Assembly: GCA_047619485.1 (NCBI GenBank)
Contig: JBLHKE010000323.1
Location: forward strand, 1-8,405
Source: JBLHKE01 sp047619485
Lineage (GTDB): Bacteria; Verrucomicrobiota; Verrucomicrobiia; Verrucomicrobiales; DEV007
Direction: 5' to 3'
DNA length: 8,405 nt
Position 1 is the stretch's first letter; every line of letters begins with the position of its first letter. This document shows positions 1-6,351 of this stretch, in pieces. The translations under genes were made by a program, and so were the position numbers. Under the pieces are notes generated by a model. It was not told the origin of the DNA, did not search any database, and saw only the letters and a program-made list of their open reading frames with translations.

Positions 1-116
1 CAGGATTCAGGCTGGAATTATCGGGTTCGGCGGACACTTCCCCGAGCTTCGTCGAGAATCACCACGATTTCAAATGTTGCATCCGCTAATCGATTCCACC
101 ATCGTCAGCCTAAACC
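1..116. other. Upstream region of hisI, no gene assigned
   Basis: This stretch precedes hisI and holds no gene I can recognise. Two plus-strand frames are open from the window edge into hisI, stopping at 118-120 and 128-130. A third stops at 87-89. None gives a peptide with recognisable motifs, so I do not call the end of an upstream gene. No purine-rich Shine-Dalgarno sequence lies directly before the hisI ATG; the bases before it are AGCCTAAACC. Whether hisI has its own promoter here or is read from an upstream operon cannot be decided from this much sequence. Confidence 0.4.
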
Positions 117-578
117 ATGAGCAATATTGAATTCGCCCCGCGCACCGACAAATCAACCATCGAAGAAGGCCTTGCCTTCGCACCCAAATTTGACGCCGAC
201 GGTCTGATCCCAGCCATCGCCACCGACGCCGAGAGCGGCGAAGTCCTCATGGTCGCCTACATGAACGAGGAATCGCTCAAACTCACCCTCGAGTGCGGAG
301 AGGCAGTTTACTACAGCCGCAGCCGCCAGGAGATTTGGCACAAGGGCAAGACCAGCGGCCACGTGCAAAAAGTTCACGAGGTTCTCACCGACTGCGACCA
401 GGACGCGATCGTGTTGAAAGTCGAACAGATCGGCGCCGGTTGCTGCCACGTCGGCTACCCGACCTGCTTCTACCGCCGCGCCCCGATTGGCGACGAGTTA
501 AAAGAGGGCCGCGTCCCCCTCATCCCCACCAAAGAAGGCAAGAGCTACGATCCCGACGCCGTCTACGGCAAGAAGTAG
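117..578 (+). CDS. hisI: Phosphoribosyl-AMP cyclohydrolase (HisI)
   Basis: HisI hydrolyses the adenine ring of phosphoribosyl-AMP to give ProFAR, the third step of histidine biosynthesis, in the cytosol. The 153-aa product has the family core: GEVLMVAYMN (41-50), YYSRSRQEIWHKGKTSG (65-81), the Mg-binding acidic motif DCDQD (92-96) and the Zn ligands C93, C110 (or C109) and C117 in CCHVGYPTCFYR. The ligand roles come from known HisI structures. There is no HisE pyrophosphohydrolase domain, so this is the monofunctional form. It is longer than the usual 110-130 aa because of about 25 extra residues at each end; the family-like region begins near residue 29. The ATG at 117 is the first start in frame, but it lacks a clear ribosome binding site. 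A GTG-started exonuclease gene follows after 2 nt, so the two are probably cotranscribed. Confidence 0.96.
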   Translation: MSNIEFAPRTDKSTIEEGLAFAPKFDADGLIPAIATDAESGEVLMVAYMNEESLKLTLECGEAVYYSRSRQEIWHKGKTSGHVQKVHEVLTDCDQDAIVLKVEQIGAGCCHVGYPTCFYRRAPIGDELKEGRVPLIPTKEGKSYDPDAVYGKK

Positions 579-580
579 CC

Positions 581-1198
581 GTGAGCGCACCGCTCGCCTC
601 AGAGACAACCTTCGCCGCCATCGATTTCGAGTCTGCGGGTTTCGAAAAAGGCGGCACCGACGTGGCTGTGCAGATTGGCATCGCGCTGATGACGCCGGGC
701 TTGGAGATCAGGTGCGAAGATTTTTTCACCAGTTACCTCGCCAGCGATCAGAAGGTTACCTGGGCAGCCAAAAAAGTACACGGTATCAGCGACTCCGACC
801 TGATCGGTGCCCCGCCCCTCCTCCAACTCTGGCCTGAGATCAACCAGCGCCTGCGCAACCGCTGCATCACCGCCCACGGCAGCGGTACTGAGAAACGCTT
901 CCTGCGCGCCTTCCCGATGCACGGCTTCAATACCTGGGCAGACACCCTAACCATCGCCCACGCCGCCTACCCAGAAATCGGTGACCACTCGCTCAGCGCC
1001 CTTTGTGATCGATTGGAGCTTTCGGAAGAAGTCGAGCAACTCTGCCCAGACAGAAAATGGCACGACGCCCTCTACGACTCCATCGCAAGCCTAGTCTTGC
1101 TGAGAAAGATCATCCAGGACTCGGATAGAAACCTCCCGCTAAGTACCCTCCAATCGCCCGATCGAAGTCAGTACTTCGCGCAGAGGCATCGGAAATAG
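581..1198 (+). CDS. DnaQ-fold 3'-5' exonuclease (DEDDh superfamily)
   Basis: Predicted 205-aa exonuclease of the DnaQ/RNase T fold, which removes nucleotides from 3' ends using two metal ions. Exo I is AIDFES with D15 and E17. VHGISDSDL (66-74) is the substrate-side segment typical of epsilon-like enzymes. Exo III is HDALYDS with H161 and D166, which puts it in the DEDDh group. Exo II is unusual: the expected HNxxFD is replaced by HGSGTEKRFL (99-108), with E104 where an Asp normally sits. I choose the GTG at 581, 2 nt after the hisI stop, because the reading frame upstream lies wholly inside hisI and the exonuclease homology begins about 10 residues after this GTG. AAGAAG just upstream, in the hisI end, may serve as a weak ribosome binding site. 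There are no partner domains (polymerase, helicase, GIY-YIG), so the substrate, DNA or RNA, is open. Translation is probably coupled to hisI. Confidence 0.85.
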   Translation: MSAPLASETTFAAIDFESAGFEKGGTDVAVQIGIALMTPGLEIRCEDFFTSYLASDQKVTWAAKKVHGISDSDLIGAPPLLQLWPEINQRLRNRCITAHGSGTEKRFLRAFPMHGFNTWADTLTIAHAAYPEIGDHSLSALCDRLELSEEVEQLCPDRKWHDALYDSIASLVLLRKIIQDSDRNLPLSTLQSPDRSQYFAQRHRK

Positions 1199-1356
1199 AT
1201 CACACGAAGTCCGAGTCTTAGGGGTTTTCGGAGGTGCCCTGTAGGAGTTATTTACTGACAAGCCCTTAGTGCGAGAAAAAAGAACCGAAAAAAGCCGGGC
1301 TCCGCTCTCGCGAAACCCGGCCTGCATTAACCGTTGCAAAGAAAGTTTTCTCCGGC
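1199..1356. other. Convergent intergenic region
   Basis: This 158-bp gap separates the plus-strand exonuclease from the minus-strand regulator. It holds the regulator's terminator (1288-1321) and, nearer the exonuclease, an imperfect inverted repeat: 1217-1226 against 1260-1269, 8 of 10 positions paired, loop of 33 nt. I see no plus-strand T-tract after a hairpin, so the end of the hisI-exonuclease transcript is undefined. The same GC-rich hairpin may serve both directions, though it lacks a U-tract in the plus direction. Confidence 0.5.
1288..1321 (-). terminator. Strong intrinsic terminator after the regulator gene
   Basis: Read on the minus strand, GCCGGGTTTCGC (12 nt) is followed by a GAGA loop and GCGGAGCCCGGC, which pairs along all 12 positions with two G-T wobbles. 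Six T residues follow directly. The loop is a GNRA tetraloop. It lies 35 nt past the regulator stop codon, as expected for a Rho-independent terminator, and the convergent position would also help stop transcripts entering from the purine side. Confidence 0.92.
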
Positions 1357-2724
1357 CTAGGAGCTGAGCATCTTGTCGCGCTCTAGCTTCAGACCCATCT
1401 TACGATACAGGGTCGCGATGCTCACCCCGAGCATGCTCGCCGTCTTCTCGCGCGAGCCCTCGTTGTATTTCAGGGTCTCGCGGATGAACATCTTCTCCTG
1501 CTTCTTGATGTATTCGGAAAGCTTGGTACCGATCGGCAGTTGGTGCTTCAAGGCCTCGTTCTCCTCGTCGCTGATCTCGATCTTCTGCGAGACCTTTGGA
1601 GGCAGATCGATCGGGCGCACGCGCTCGTCATCCGCGAAGGCACAGGCACGCTCGATCGCGTTCTGTAGTTCGCCGACGTTGCCTGGCCAGCCGTAGCTGA
1701 CGAGCAGCTTCATCGCATACTTGTCGATGGCCTTCTTCTTCGAGCCGGTGAGTTTCGAGTAGTTGTTAAGGAAGTGATCGGCGAGCAGTTCGATGTCATC
1801 TTTACGCGCACGCAGCGGCGGAATCTGGAAAGGGATCACCGAGATCCGATAGTAGAGATCCTCACGGAACTTGCCATCTTTCACCCAGCCCTCGAGCGGC
1901 TGGGTCGAGGTGGCGATGAAGCGGAAATCGAGATTCTCTGGCAGACTGCCCTGCAGGCGTCGGGTGTTGACGTCCTCCAAGAAAGTATCGAGTTGCGACT
2001 GCAGGCGCGTCGGCAACATGTTGATCTCCTCGAGGACGACCGTGCCACCGTGGGCGCGGTTGAAGATCGTGCTAGTGCGGCCGTCGCCCCCAAACAGTTC
2101 CGCCTCGAGCAGATCTTCCGGAAGCGCGCTGCAAGCGAGCACTTTGAACGGCTCGTTCTTGCGGCGGCTGCGATCGTGAATCGTGCGAGCGACCATTTGC
2201 TTACCCGACCCAAACTCCCCTTCTAGGAGAGACGGGCTGTCGTTGTTAGCAATTTTCTCAACCATCGCGAGGATGTTCTTCATCTCCGGGCTGTCGCCGA
2301 TGATCGAACTCGTCGGGCGGATCGGATCGGCCGTCACGATTGGCTTGCTAATGTCAGCTTTGCCAGCCTGCTTCAAGCCACGGTTGATGGTGCGCTGGAG
2401 ATCATCGAGTTCGAACGGCTTCGTCATGTAGTCGAAGGCTCCAAGCTTCATCGCCTCAACCGCCGTCTCGACCGTGCCAAAACCAGTCACCATCACCACC
2501 GGCATGTCCGGATAGTCGTTTCCGCATTTTTCCACAATTTCCAGACCGTCCATGTCGCCAATTCGAAGATCGACAATCGCGAGGTCAGGGGTTTCTGATC
2601 TCAGCGCCGCGACGCCATCTTTACCTGTTTGGTAAGGTAAAACCTCGTGTCCCATCCCCTTGCAGAGCTGCGTCATGAGATCGAGAATCGGTGCTTCGTC
2701 GTCAATAATGAGTATCTTCGCCAT
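1357..2724 (-). CDS. NtrC-like response regulator with degenerate AAA+ domain (no GAFTGA)
   Basis: 455-aa protein with three domains. The receiver (about 3-117) has acidic pocket D8/D9, phosphoacceptor D52, T80 and K102, so it looks able to accept phosphate. The central AAA+ domain (about 141-370) is of the bacterial enhancer-binding type, with Walker A GEFGSGKQ (169-176), the FREDLYYR arginine-finger segment (286-293) and WPGN (346-349). The C-terminal Fis-type HTH ends in TASMLGVSIATLYRKM (428-443). Key positions of a sigma-54 activator are altered. The GAFTGA loop is absent: only 13 residues separate ELFG from GGT, against about 21 in E. coli NtrC. Walker B is VVLEEI instead of LFLDEI, and the sensor II Arg of GNVREL is G351. 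Sequence similarity would label it sigma-54-dependent, but it probably does not remodel the sigma-54 holoenzyme; it may act as a sigma-70-type regulator or repressor. No histidine kinase gene is in the window. ATG 2724 is chosen because the receiver strand begins at once (MAKILIIDDE). Confidence 0.93.
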   Translation of the reverse strand: MAKILIIDDEAPILDLMTQLCKGMGHEVLPYQTGKDGVAALRSETPDLAIVDLRIGDMDGLEIVEKCGNDYPDMPVVMVTGFGTVETAVEAMKLGAFDYMTKPFELDDLQRTINRGLKQAGKADISKPIVTADPIRPTSSIIGDSPEMKNILAMVEKIANNDSPSLLEGEFGSGKQMVARTIHDRSRRKNEPFKVLACSALPEDLLEAELFGGDGRTSTIFNRAHGGTVVLEEINMLPTRLQSQLDTFLEDVNTRRLQGSLPENLDFRFIATSTQPLEGWVKDGKFREDLYYRISVIPFQIPPLRARKDDIELLADHFLNNYSKLTGSKKKAIDKYAMKLLVSYGWPGNVGELQNAIERACAFADDERVRPIDLPPKVSQKIEISDEENEALKHQLPIGTKLSEYIKKQEKMFIRETLKYNEGSREKTASMLGVSIATLYRKMGLKLERDKMLSS

Positions 2725-2778
2725 AATTTTCTTTAATTATTCACACATTTGCGAGCCTGACAATCAACTTTTGCAGAA

Positions 2779-2807
2779 ATTAAACTTATTTTAGTTAATT
2801 AGACCAA
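2779..2807 (-). promoter_or_regulatory. Candidate promoter of the response regulator
   Basis: On the minus strand TTGGTC (2807-2802) and TTTAAT (2784-2779) are 17 nt apart, in an AT-rich block. The -10 matches TATAAT at 5 of 6 positions, but the -35 matches TTGACA at only 3. The -10 would lie about 54 nt before the ATG at 2724. A second possible pair closer to the gene starts with TTGATT near 2765. No sigma-54 type GG-N10-GC element was seen. Confidence 0.3.
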
Positions 2808-2957
2808 TATTCTAGAAATTATGGCTCATAAATCCCGGATTCTCAAAGCCGACAGCCATTTTTCCGACGCAAATCTGGAGAAGCGGCTCCCACATCGAAC
2901 CGCAGACCGCAGCTCGAGAGACGTCGAAGAACCAGGTCACCGCACGCGATGACGTAA

Positions 2958-2977
2958 CTTCGATTTAAAATTCGAAG
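2958..2977. repeat. Imperfect palindrome CTTCGA...TCGAAG
   Basis: CTTCGA (2958-2963) and TCGAAG (2972-2977) are perfect inverted arms of 6 bp around TTTAAAAT, which adds two A-T pairs past one T-T mismatch. The 20-bp dyad is AT-rich in the centre and has no T-tract, so it looks more like a protein-binding dyad than a terminator. It lies 105 nt past the purD stop and about 230 nt before the regulator start. Function unknown. Confidence 0.35.
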
Positions 2978-3081
2978 AGCAGTGCCTAAGGCCATCGCAA
3001 CGCCCACAAACGCTCGTCCAAACTCTGGTGAGCTCAGCTTCCTACATCTCCGTATTTTTCGACAGCCTCTGGAAGACCCGT

Positions 3082-4329
3082 CTACTTCTCAAAGTGCAAC
3101 CGCCCGATATCCCCGCGTCGCTGCGAGCCATCGAAATCGACTTTGGAACACTCGACGGTGGCTTTTTCTAGTGCCGCCTCGCGTGAATCTCCACGCGCCA
3201 CGACCGCCAACACGCGGCCGCCGTTGGTCACGAAGTCATCGCCCTCGAGTTTGGTTCCGGCGTGGTAAACGCGTGCGCCCTCGACTGTTTCCAAACCCGA
3301 AATCACATCGCCGTTGCGCGAGCTGGCCGGGTAGCCAGCGGACGCTAACACTAAGCAAATACTCCAGCTGTCGTCGAACGAGATCTTCGATTCGTCGAGT
3401 TCGCCCTTCGCGGCCGAAAAGAGATATTCTGCAAAATCCCCCCTTACTAACGGCAAAACCGCCTGCGCCTCGGGGTCCCCGAAGCGGCAGTTGTACTCGA
3501 GCATTTTTGGCCCATCAGGTGTGAGCATCAGGCCACAGTAGAGGAAGCCGCGGAAGTCCATGTCGTCGGCGACAAGCCCTTCGACGCTCGGGCGCACCAC
3601 CGTGTCCTCGATCGTTTTGAGCACCGATTCGTCGATCAACACGCGCGAAGCCACCGCACCCATGCCGCCAGTGTTCGGTCCGGCATCACCGTCACCGAGG
3701 CGTTTGTAGTCACGCGCGGGTGTAAAAATCTGATACTTGCCATCGGACACGGCACTGATCACCGACACCTCGGGGCCGGTGAGGCACTCCTCCACCACCA
3801 TGCGTCCTGCGCCGAAACGGCGATCGACCATGACCTCTTTCAGGAACTCGTCTGCTTCGGCTTCAGTCGCGCAAACAGCCACCCCTTTACCGGCGGCGAG
3901 ACCATCGAACTTCAACACCACCGGGTAGCCGGTGATCGCGGCTTTGGCCTCGTCGTAGGTATCGACGGCGGAATAATCTGCGGTCGGGATGTGGTGCTTC
4001 ACCATGAACTCCTTGGCGAACTCCTTGCTCGCCTCGAGCTGCGCGGAGGCTTGCACCGGACCGAAGGTCGGGATGCCAGCAGCCCGGGCTTTGTCGGCGA
4101 GCCCCTGCGCTAGGTAGCTCTCTTCCCCGCCGATGCAGAGGTCGATCTCCTGCTCCACCATGAACGCCACCATCGAATCGACGTCGCTGACACCAGCGGC
4201 CGGCTTCGCAATCTGCAGGATCGCATCGCTGCCCGGGTAACAGTAAACGTCCGGCGCGGAGGCCGATTCTTTGAGTGCGGTGACGATGGCGTGCTCGCGA
4301 CCACCTTTTCCTGCGACGAGTATTTTCAT
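3082..4329 (-). CDS. purD: Phosphoribosylamine-glycine ligase (GAR synthetase, PurD)
   Basis: PurD joins phosphoribosylamine to glycine using ATP, giving GAR, step 2 of de novo purine synthesis. The 415-aa product is near the usual 420-430. It starts with the N-domain signature KILVAGKGGREHAI (2-15), with K8 where most homologues have Ser or Asn. It continues with SKEFAKEFM (101-109), the ATP-grasp loop DGLAAGKGV (142-150), ARDYKRLGDGDAGPNTGGMG (206-224) and the metal and ATP region EYNCRFGDPEAQ (278-289; E278 and N280 are the expected Mg ligands). The C-terminal RVLAVVARG and FDG...RRGDIG segments close the fold. I choose ATG 4329, 10 codons inside the longest frame, because PurD proteins begin with this strand and the codons upstream lie in an inverted-repeat element. 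No Shine-Dalgarno sequence precedes it (CGCCGCCACGATTTT). It is the last gene of the purine operon and follows purF by 87 nt. Confidence 0.97.
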   Translation of the reverse strand: MKILVAGKGGREHAIVTALKESASAPDVYCYPGSDAILQIAKPAAGVSDVDSMVAFMVEQEIDLCIGGEESYLAQGLADKARAAGIPTFGPVQASAQLEASKEFAKEFMVKHHIPTADYSAVDTYDEAKAAITGYPVVLKFDGLAAGKGVAVCATEAEADEFLKEVMVDRRFGAGRMVVEECLTGPEVSVISAVSDGKYQIFTPARDYKRLGDGDAGPNTGGMGAVASRVLIDESVLKTIEDTVVRPSVEGLVADDMDFRGFLYCGLMLTPDGPKMLEYNCRFGDPEAQAVLPLVRGDFAEYLFSAAKGELDESKISFDDSWSICLVLASAGYPASSRNGDVISGLETVEGARVYHAGTKLEGDDFVTNGGRVLAVVARGDSREAALEKATVECSKVDFDGSQRRGDIGRLHFEK

Positions 4330-4334
4330 AAAAT

Positions 4335-4416
4335 CGTGGCGGCGGTATTCGACCGCCATGCCTTTTCAACTAGTTCTCAGTGCTCCGAGGTCAGGCGGTT
4401 GAAAACCGCCGCCACG
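4335..4416. repeat. 82-bp paired-hairpin element with 12-bp terminal inverted repeats
   Basis: The purF-purD gap is almost entirely one element. Its ends are a perfect 12-bp inverted repeat, CGTGGCGGCGGT (4335-4346) and ACCGCCGCCACG (4405-4416). Each end also forms its own small hairpin: GGCGGT/ACCGCC with a 5-nt loop (4341-4357) and GGCGGTT/AACCGCC with a 3-nt loop (4394-4410). The element begins right after the purF stop and ends 5 nt before the purD ATG. TAAAA occurs on both sides (4329-4333 and 4418-4422), one base away from the element, which may be a target duplication or chance. The design resembles REP doublets (BIMEs) or small MITEs. No T-tract follows, so it is not a terminator; it may stabilise the upstream mRNA or damp purD translation. 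Confidence 0.7.
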
Positions 4417-6351
4417 TTAAAACAGCATGTCATACGGACGCCCCTGGACGTTGTTGTAGTAGTGCAAAAATGCTTGGTTCACGACCGAGTAGCCGGCCGG
4501 GGTCGGGTAGATGCCGGTGAAATACCAATCGCCGCAGTTCTCGGCGATCGATTTTTTCAAGGCATCGATCCCGATATAGATCACCTCCACCTCCCCTTTC
4601 CACCGAGTCCCTTGCGGCTTCACCATCGCGGCAATCCTGGCAGAGATCTCTTCGGGCGAGAACGGATCGTAGATGTCTTGCACGCAGTTGCGCATCTCAC
4701 CTGGCGGCTTCTTCATCTCTTCTTCGCAACGTTTCGATACCTCGCGAATAAATTTTTTGCCATAGTTCTTCTCGTCTTCCAACAGCAACTCGATGGTTGC
4801 CTGGAAGGCGATGAATTTCCCCAGTTCGGCCATGTCGATGCCGTAGCAATCCGGGTAGCGGATCTGTGGGGCAGTCGAGACGATGACGATCTTCTTCGGG
4901 TTCGTCCGGCTCAACATCTGCAGAATCGACTCGCGCAAGGTTGTCCCACGCACGATCGAGTCGTCGATGATGACGAGGTTGTCCTTCTCCTTAACAATCC
5001 CGTAGGTGATGTCGTAGACGTGCGAGACCAGCTGCTTGCGATCCTTCTCCTGGCTGATGAAGGTACGCATCTTGATGTCCTTGTGCGCGATCTTCTCACC
5101 ACGCGGCCAGTTATGCAGGACTAGGTCATCAACGGTTTTCTCGTCCAGTTCGCCCTTTTTCGATGCTTCCAGGATCGCCTGCTTCACCTCGTTGCGACGG
5201 TGCTCGCGCAGACCGGACATCATCCCGTAGTAGGCGGTCTCGGCGGTGTTCGGAACGAAATTGAAAATCGTGTTCTGCAAGTCGCCGTCGATCGCCTTGA
5301 GAATGTTCGGCACCAGGGCGGCACCGAGGTTTTTGCGCTCCGTGTAGATGTCCGGGTCGTTGCCACGCGAAAAGTAGATGCGCTCGAAAGAACACGGTGC
5401 TGCTGGTCGCTCTTCGGCGAAGCGCTCACATTTCAGCTCACCGGTGTTCTTGATCGAGACGGCGTGGCCGCGCGGCAGTTCCTGGATTTCCTCCTGCGGG
5501 AGGTCGAACACCGTCATCAACGGCACGCGCTCGGAGGCGAAGCCGGTGAACTCGTCGTTGTCGAAATAGAAACACGGGCGGATGCCGTTCGGGTCGCGCA
5601 TCACGAAGCAATCGCCATTCCCGACCGCCCCAGCGATGGTGTAGCCACCGTCCCAGTGCTCCGCGGCGCGCTTCAGGATGGTGGTGATGTCGAGTTGCTG
5701 GCTGATGAGCTTCGGGATGGTGGCCCCATCCACTCCATCGTCGCGCTTCTGGCGATAGATGTCGGTATGTTCCTCATCGAGGTGGAAACCGATCTCCTCG
5801 AGGACCGTCTGCGTGTCGGTGCCAAATACCGGGTGCTGGCCGCGGGCGATAGCCATGCGGGTGAGTTCGTTGGTGTTGGCCATGTTGAAGTTGCCCGCCA
5901 CCATCAGCGTGCGGGTCTCCCAGTTGCTGCGCCGGAGATAGGGGTGGCAAGAACCCTCGTCGAACACGCCGGAAGTTCCGTAGCGCAGGTGTCCGAGCAA
6001 CACCTCCCCGCCGTAGTCGAAGTACCTCTTCACCGTCGCGGGATCGTCCGGGTCGACCAGCCCCTTCTTGACGAGCTTGCCGAACTTTTTCATCTGCCGG
6101 TCGAAGGCGCCGGTGAGCGAGTCCTTTCGCGCCGAGCGCGCCCGGTACATGTAAGGTTGGCCGAGCGGCACATCGAGCTTCACGCCACCGATTCCAACCC
6201 CATCGTGCCCGCGGTTGTGCTGCTTCTCCATCAGGAGGAAGAGCTTGTTGAAACCGTAGAGCGCCGTGCCGTATTTATCGTGGAAGTACTCCAACGGCTT
6301 CTTCAGCCGCAGCATCGCAATCCCGCACTCGTGCTTCAGGAAATCGCTCAT
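4417..6351 (-). CDS. purF: Amidophosphoribosyltransferase, long Bacteroidota-like form (PurF)
   Basis: PurF makes phosphoribosylamine from PRPP and glutamine, the committed first step of purine synthesis. At 644 aa it is well above the usual 470-510. The N-terminal Ntn glutaminase domain (about 9-300) begins with HECGIA, so nucleophile C9 would need removal of an 8-residue leader. It also has KQHNRGHDG (43-51), HLRYGTSG (121-128) and FGTDTQTVLEE (176-186). Where E. coli has HNGN, this protein has VAGN (151-154), so the oxyanion-hole Asn is A152. The phosphoribosyltransferase domain (about 320-560) has CSFERIYFSRG (320-330), the PRPP loop VIIDDSIVRGTT (460-471) and RYPDCYGIDM (498-507). The end has DWYFTGIYPTP (608-618) instead of the Cys-rich CFTGxYP of Fe-S forms, so a cluster is unlikely. 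Extra sequence falls around 70-115, 190-220 and the C-terminus. ATG 6351 overlaps the purM stop by 4 nt and has a good Shine-Dalgarno sequence. Confidence 0.95.
   Translation of the reverse strand: MSDFLKHECGIAMLRLKKPLEYFHDKYGTALYGFNKLFLLMEKQHNRGHDGVGIGGVKLDVPLGQPYMYRARSARKDSLTGAFDRQMKKFGKLVKKGLVDPDDPATVKRYFDYGGEVLLGHLRYGTSGVFDEGSCHPYLRRSNWETRTLMVAGNFNMANTNELTRMAIARGQHPVFGTDTQTVLEEIGFHLDEEHTDIYRQKRDDGVDGATIPKLISQQLDITTILKRAAEHWDGGYTIAGAVGNGDCFVMRDPNGIRPCFYFDNDEFTGFASERVPLMTVFDLPQEEIQELPRGHAVSIKNTGELKCERFAEERPAAPCSFERIYFSRGNDPDIYTERKNLGAALVPNILKAIDGDLQNTIFNFVPNTAETAYYGMMSGLREHRRNEVKQAILEASKKGELDEKTVDDLVLHNWPRGEKIAHKDIKMRTFISQEKDRKQLVSHVYDITYGIVKEKDNLVIIDDSIVRGTTLRESILQMLSRTNPKKIVIVSTAPQIRYPDCYGIDMAELGKFIAFQATIELLLEDEKNYGKKFIREVSKRCEEEMKKPPGEMRNCVQDIYDPFSPEEISARIAAMVKPQGTRWKGEVEVIYIGIDALKKSIAENCGDWYFTGIYPTPAGYSVVNQAFLHYYNNVQGRPYDMLF

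Larger units (their letters stand above)
2725..3081. other. 357-bp intergenic region between purD end and regulator start
   Basis: No gene is supported here. Positions 2725-2830 are markedly AT-rich and form the likely promoter region and leader of the regulator. Positions 2831-3081 return to the GC content of the surroundings. They hold one imperfect palindrome at 2958-2977. I find no T-tracted hairpin after the purD stop on the minus strand, so the purine transcript has no visible intrinsic terminator and could run on toward the regulator. Confidence 0.6.

Noticed and set aside
1..89. Short minus-strand and plus-strand open stretches that might be the end of an upstream gene
   Set aside because: Too short to identify, several frames are equally open, and none shows a motif.
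2812..2895. Minus-strand 27-codon open frame (ATG 2895, TAG 2812) in the gap upstream of the regulator
   Set aside because: It has no ribosome binding site and no recognisable motif, and runs into the AT-rich promoter block; chance is the simpler explanation.
4335..4416. Reading the purF-purD hairpins as an intrinsic terminator or a riboswitch
   Set aside because: No T-tract follows either hairpin, and nothing resembles the conserved core of purine or PRPP riboswitches; the symmetric terminal repeats fit a repeat element better.
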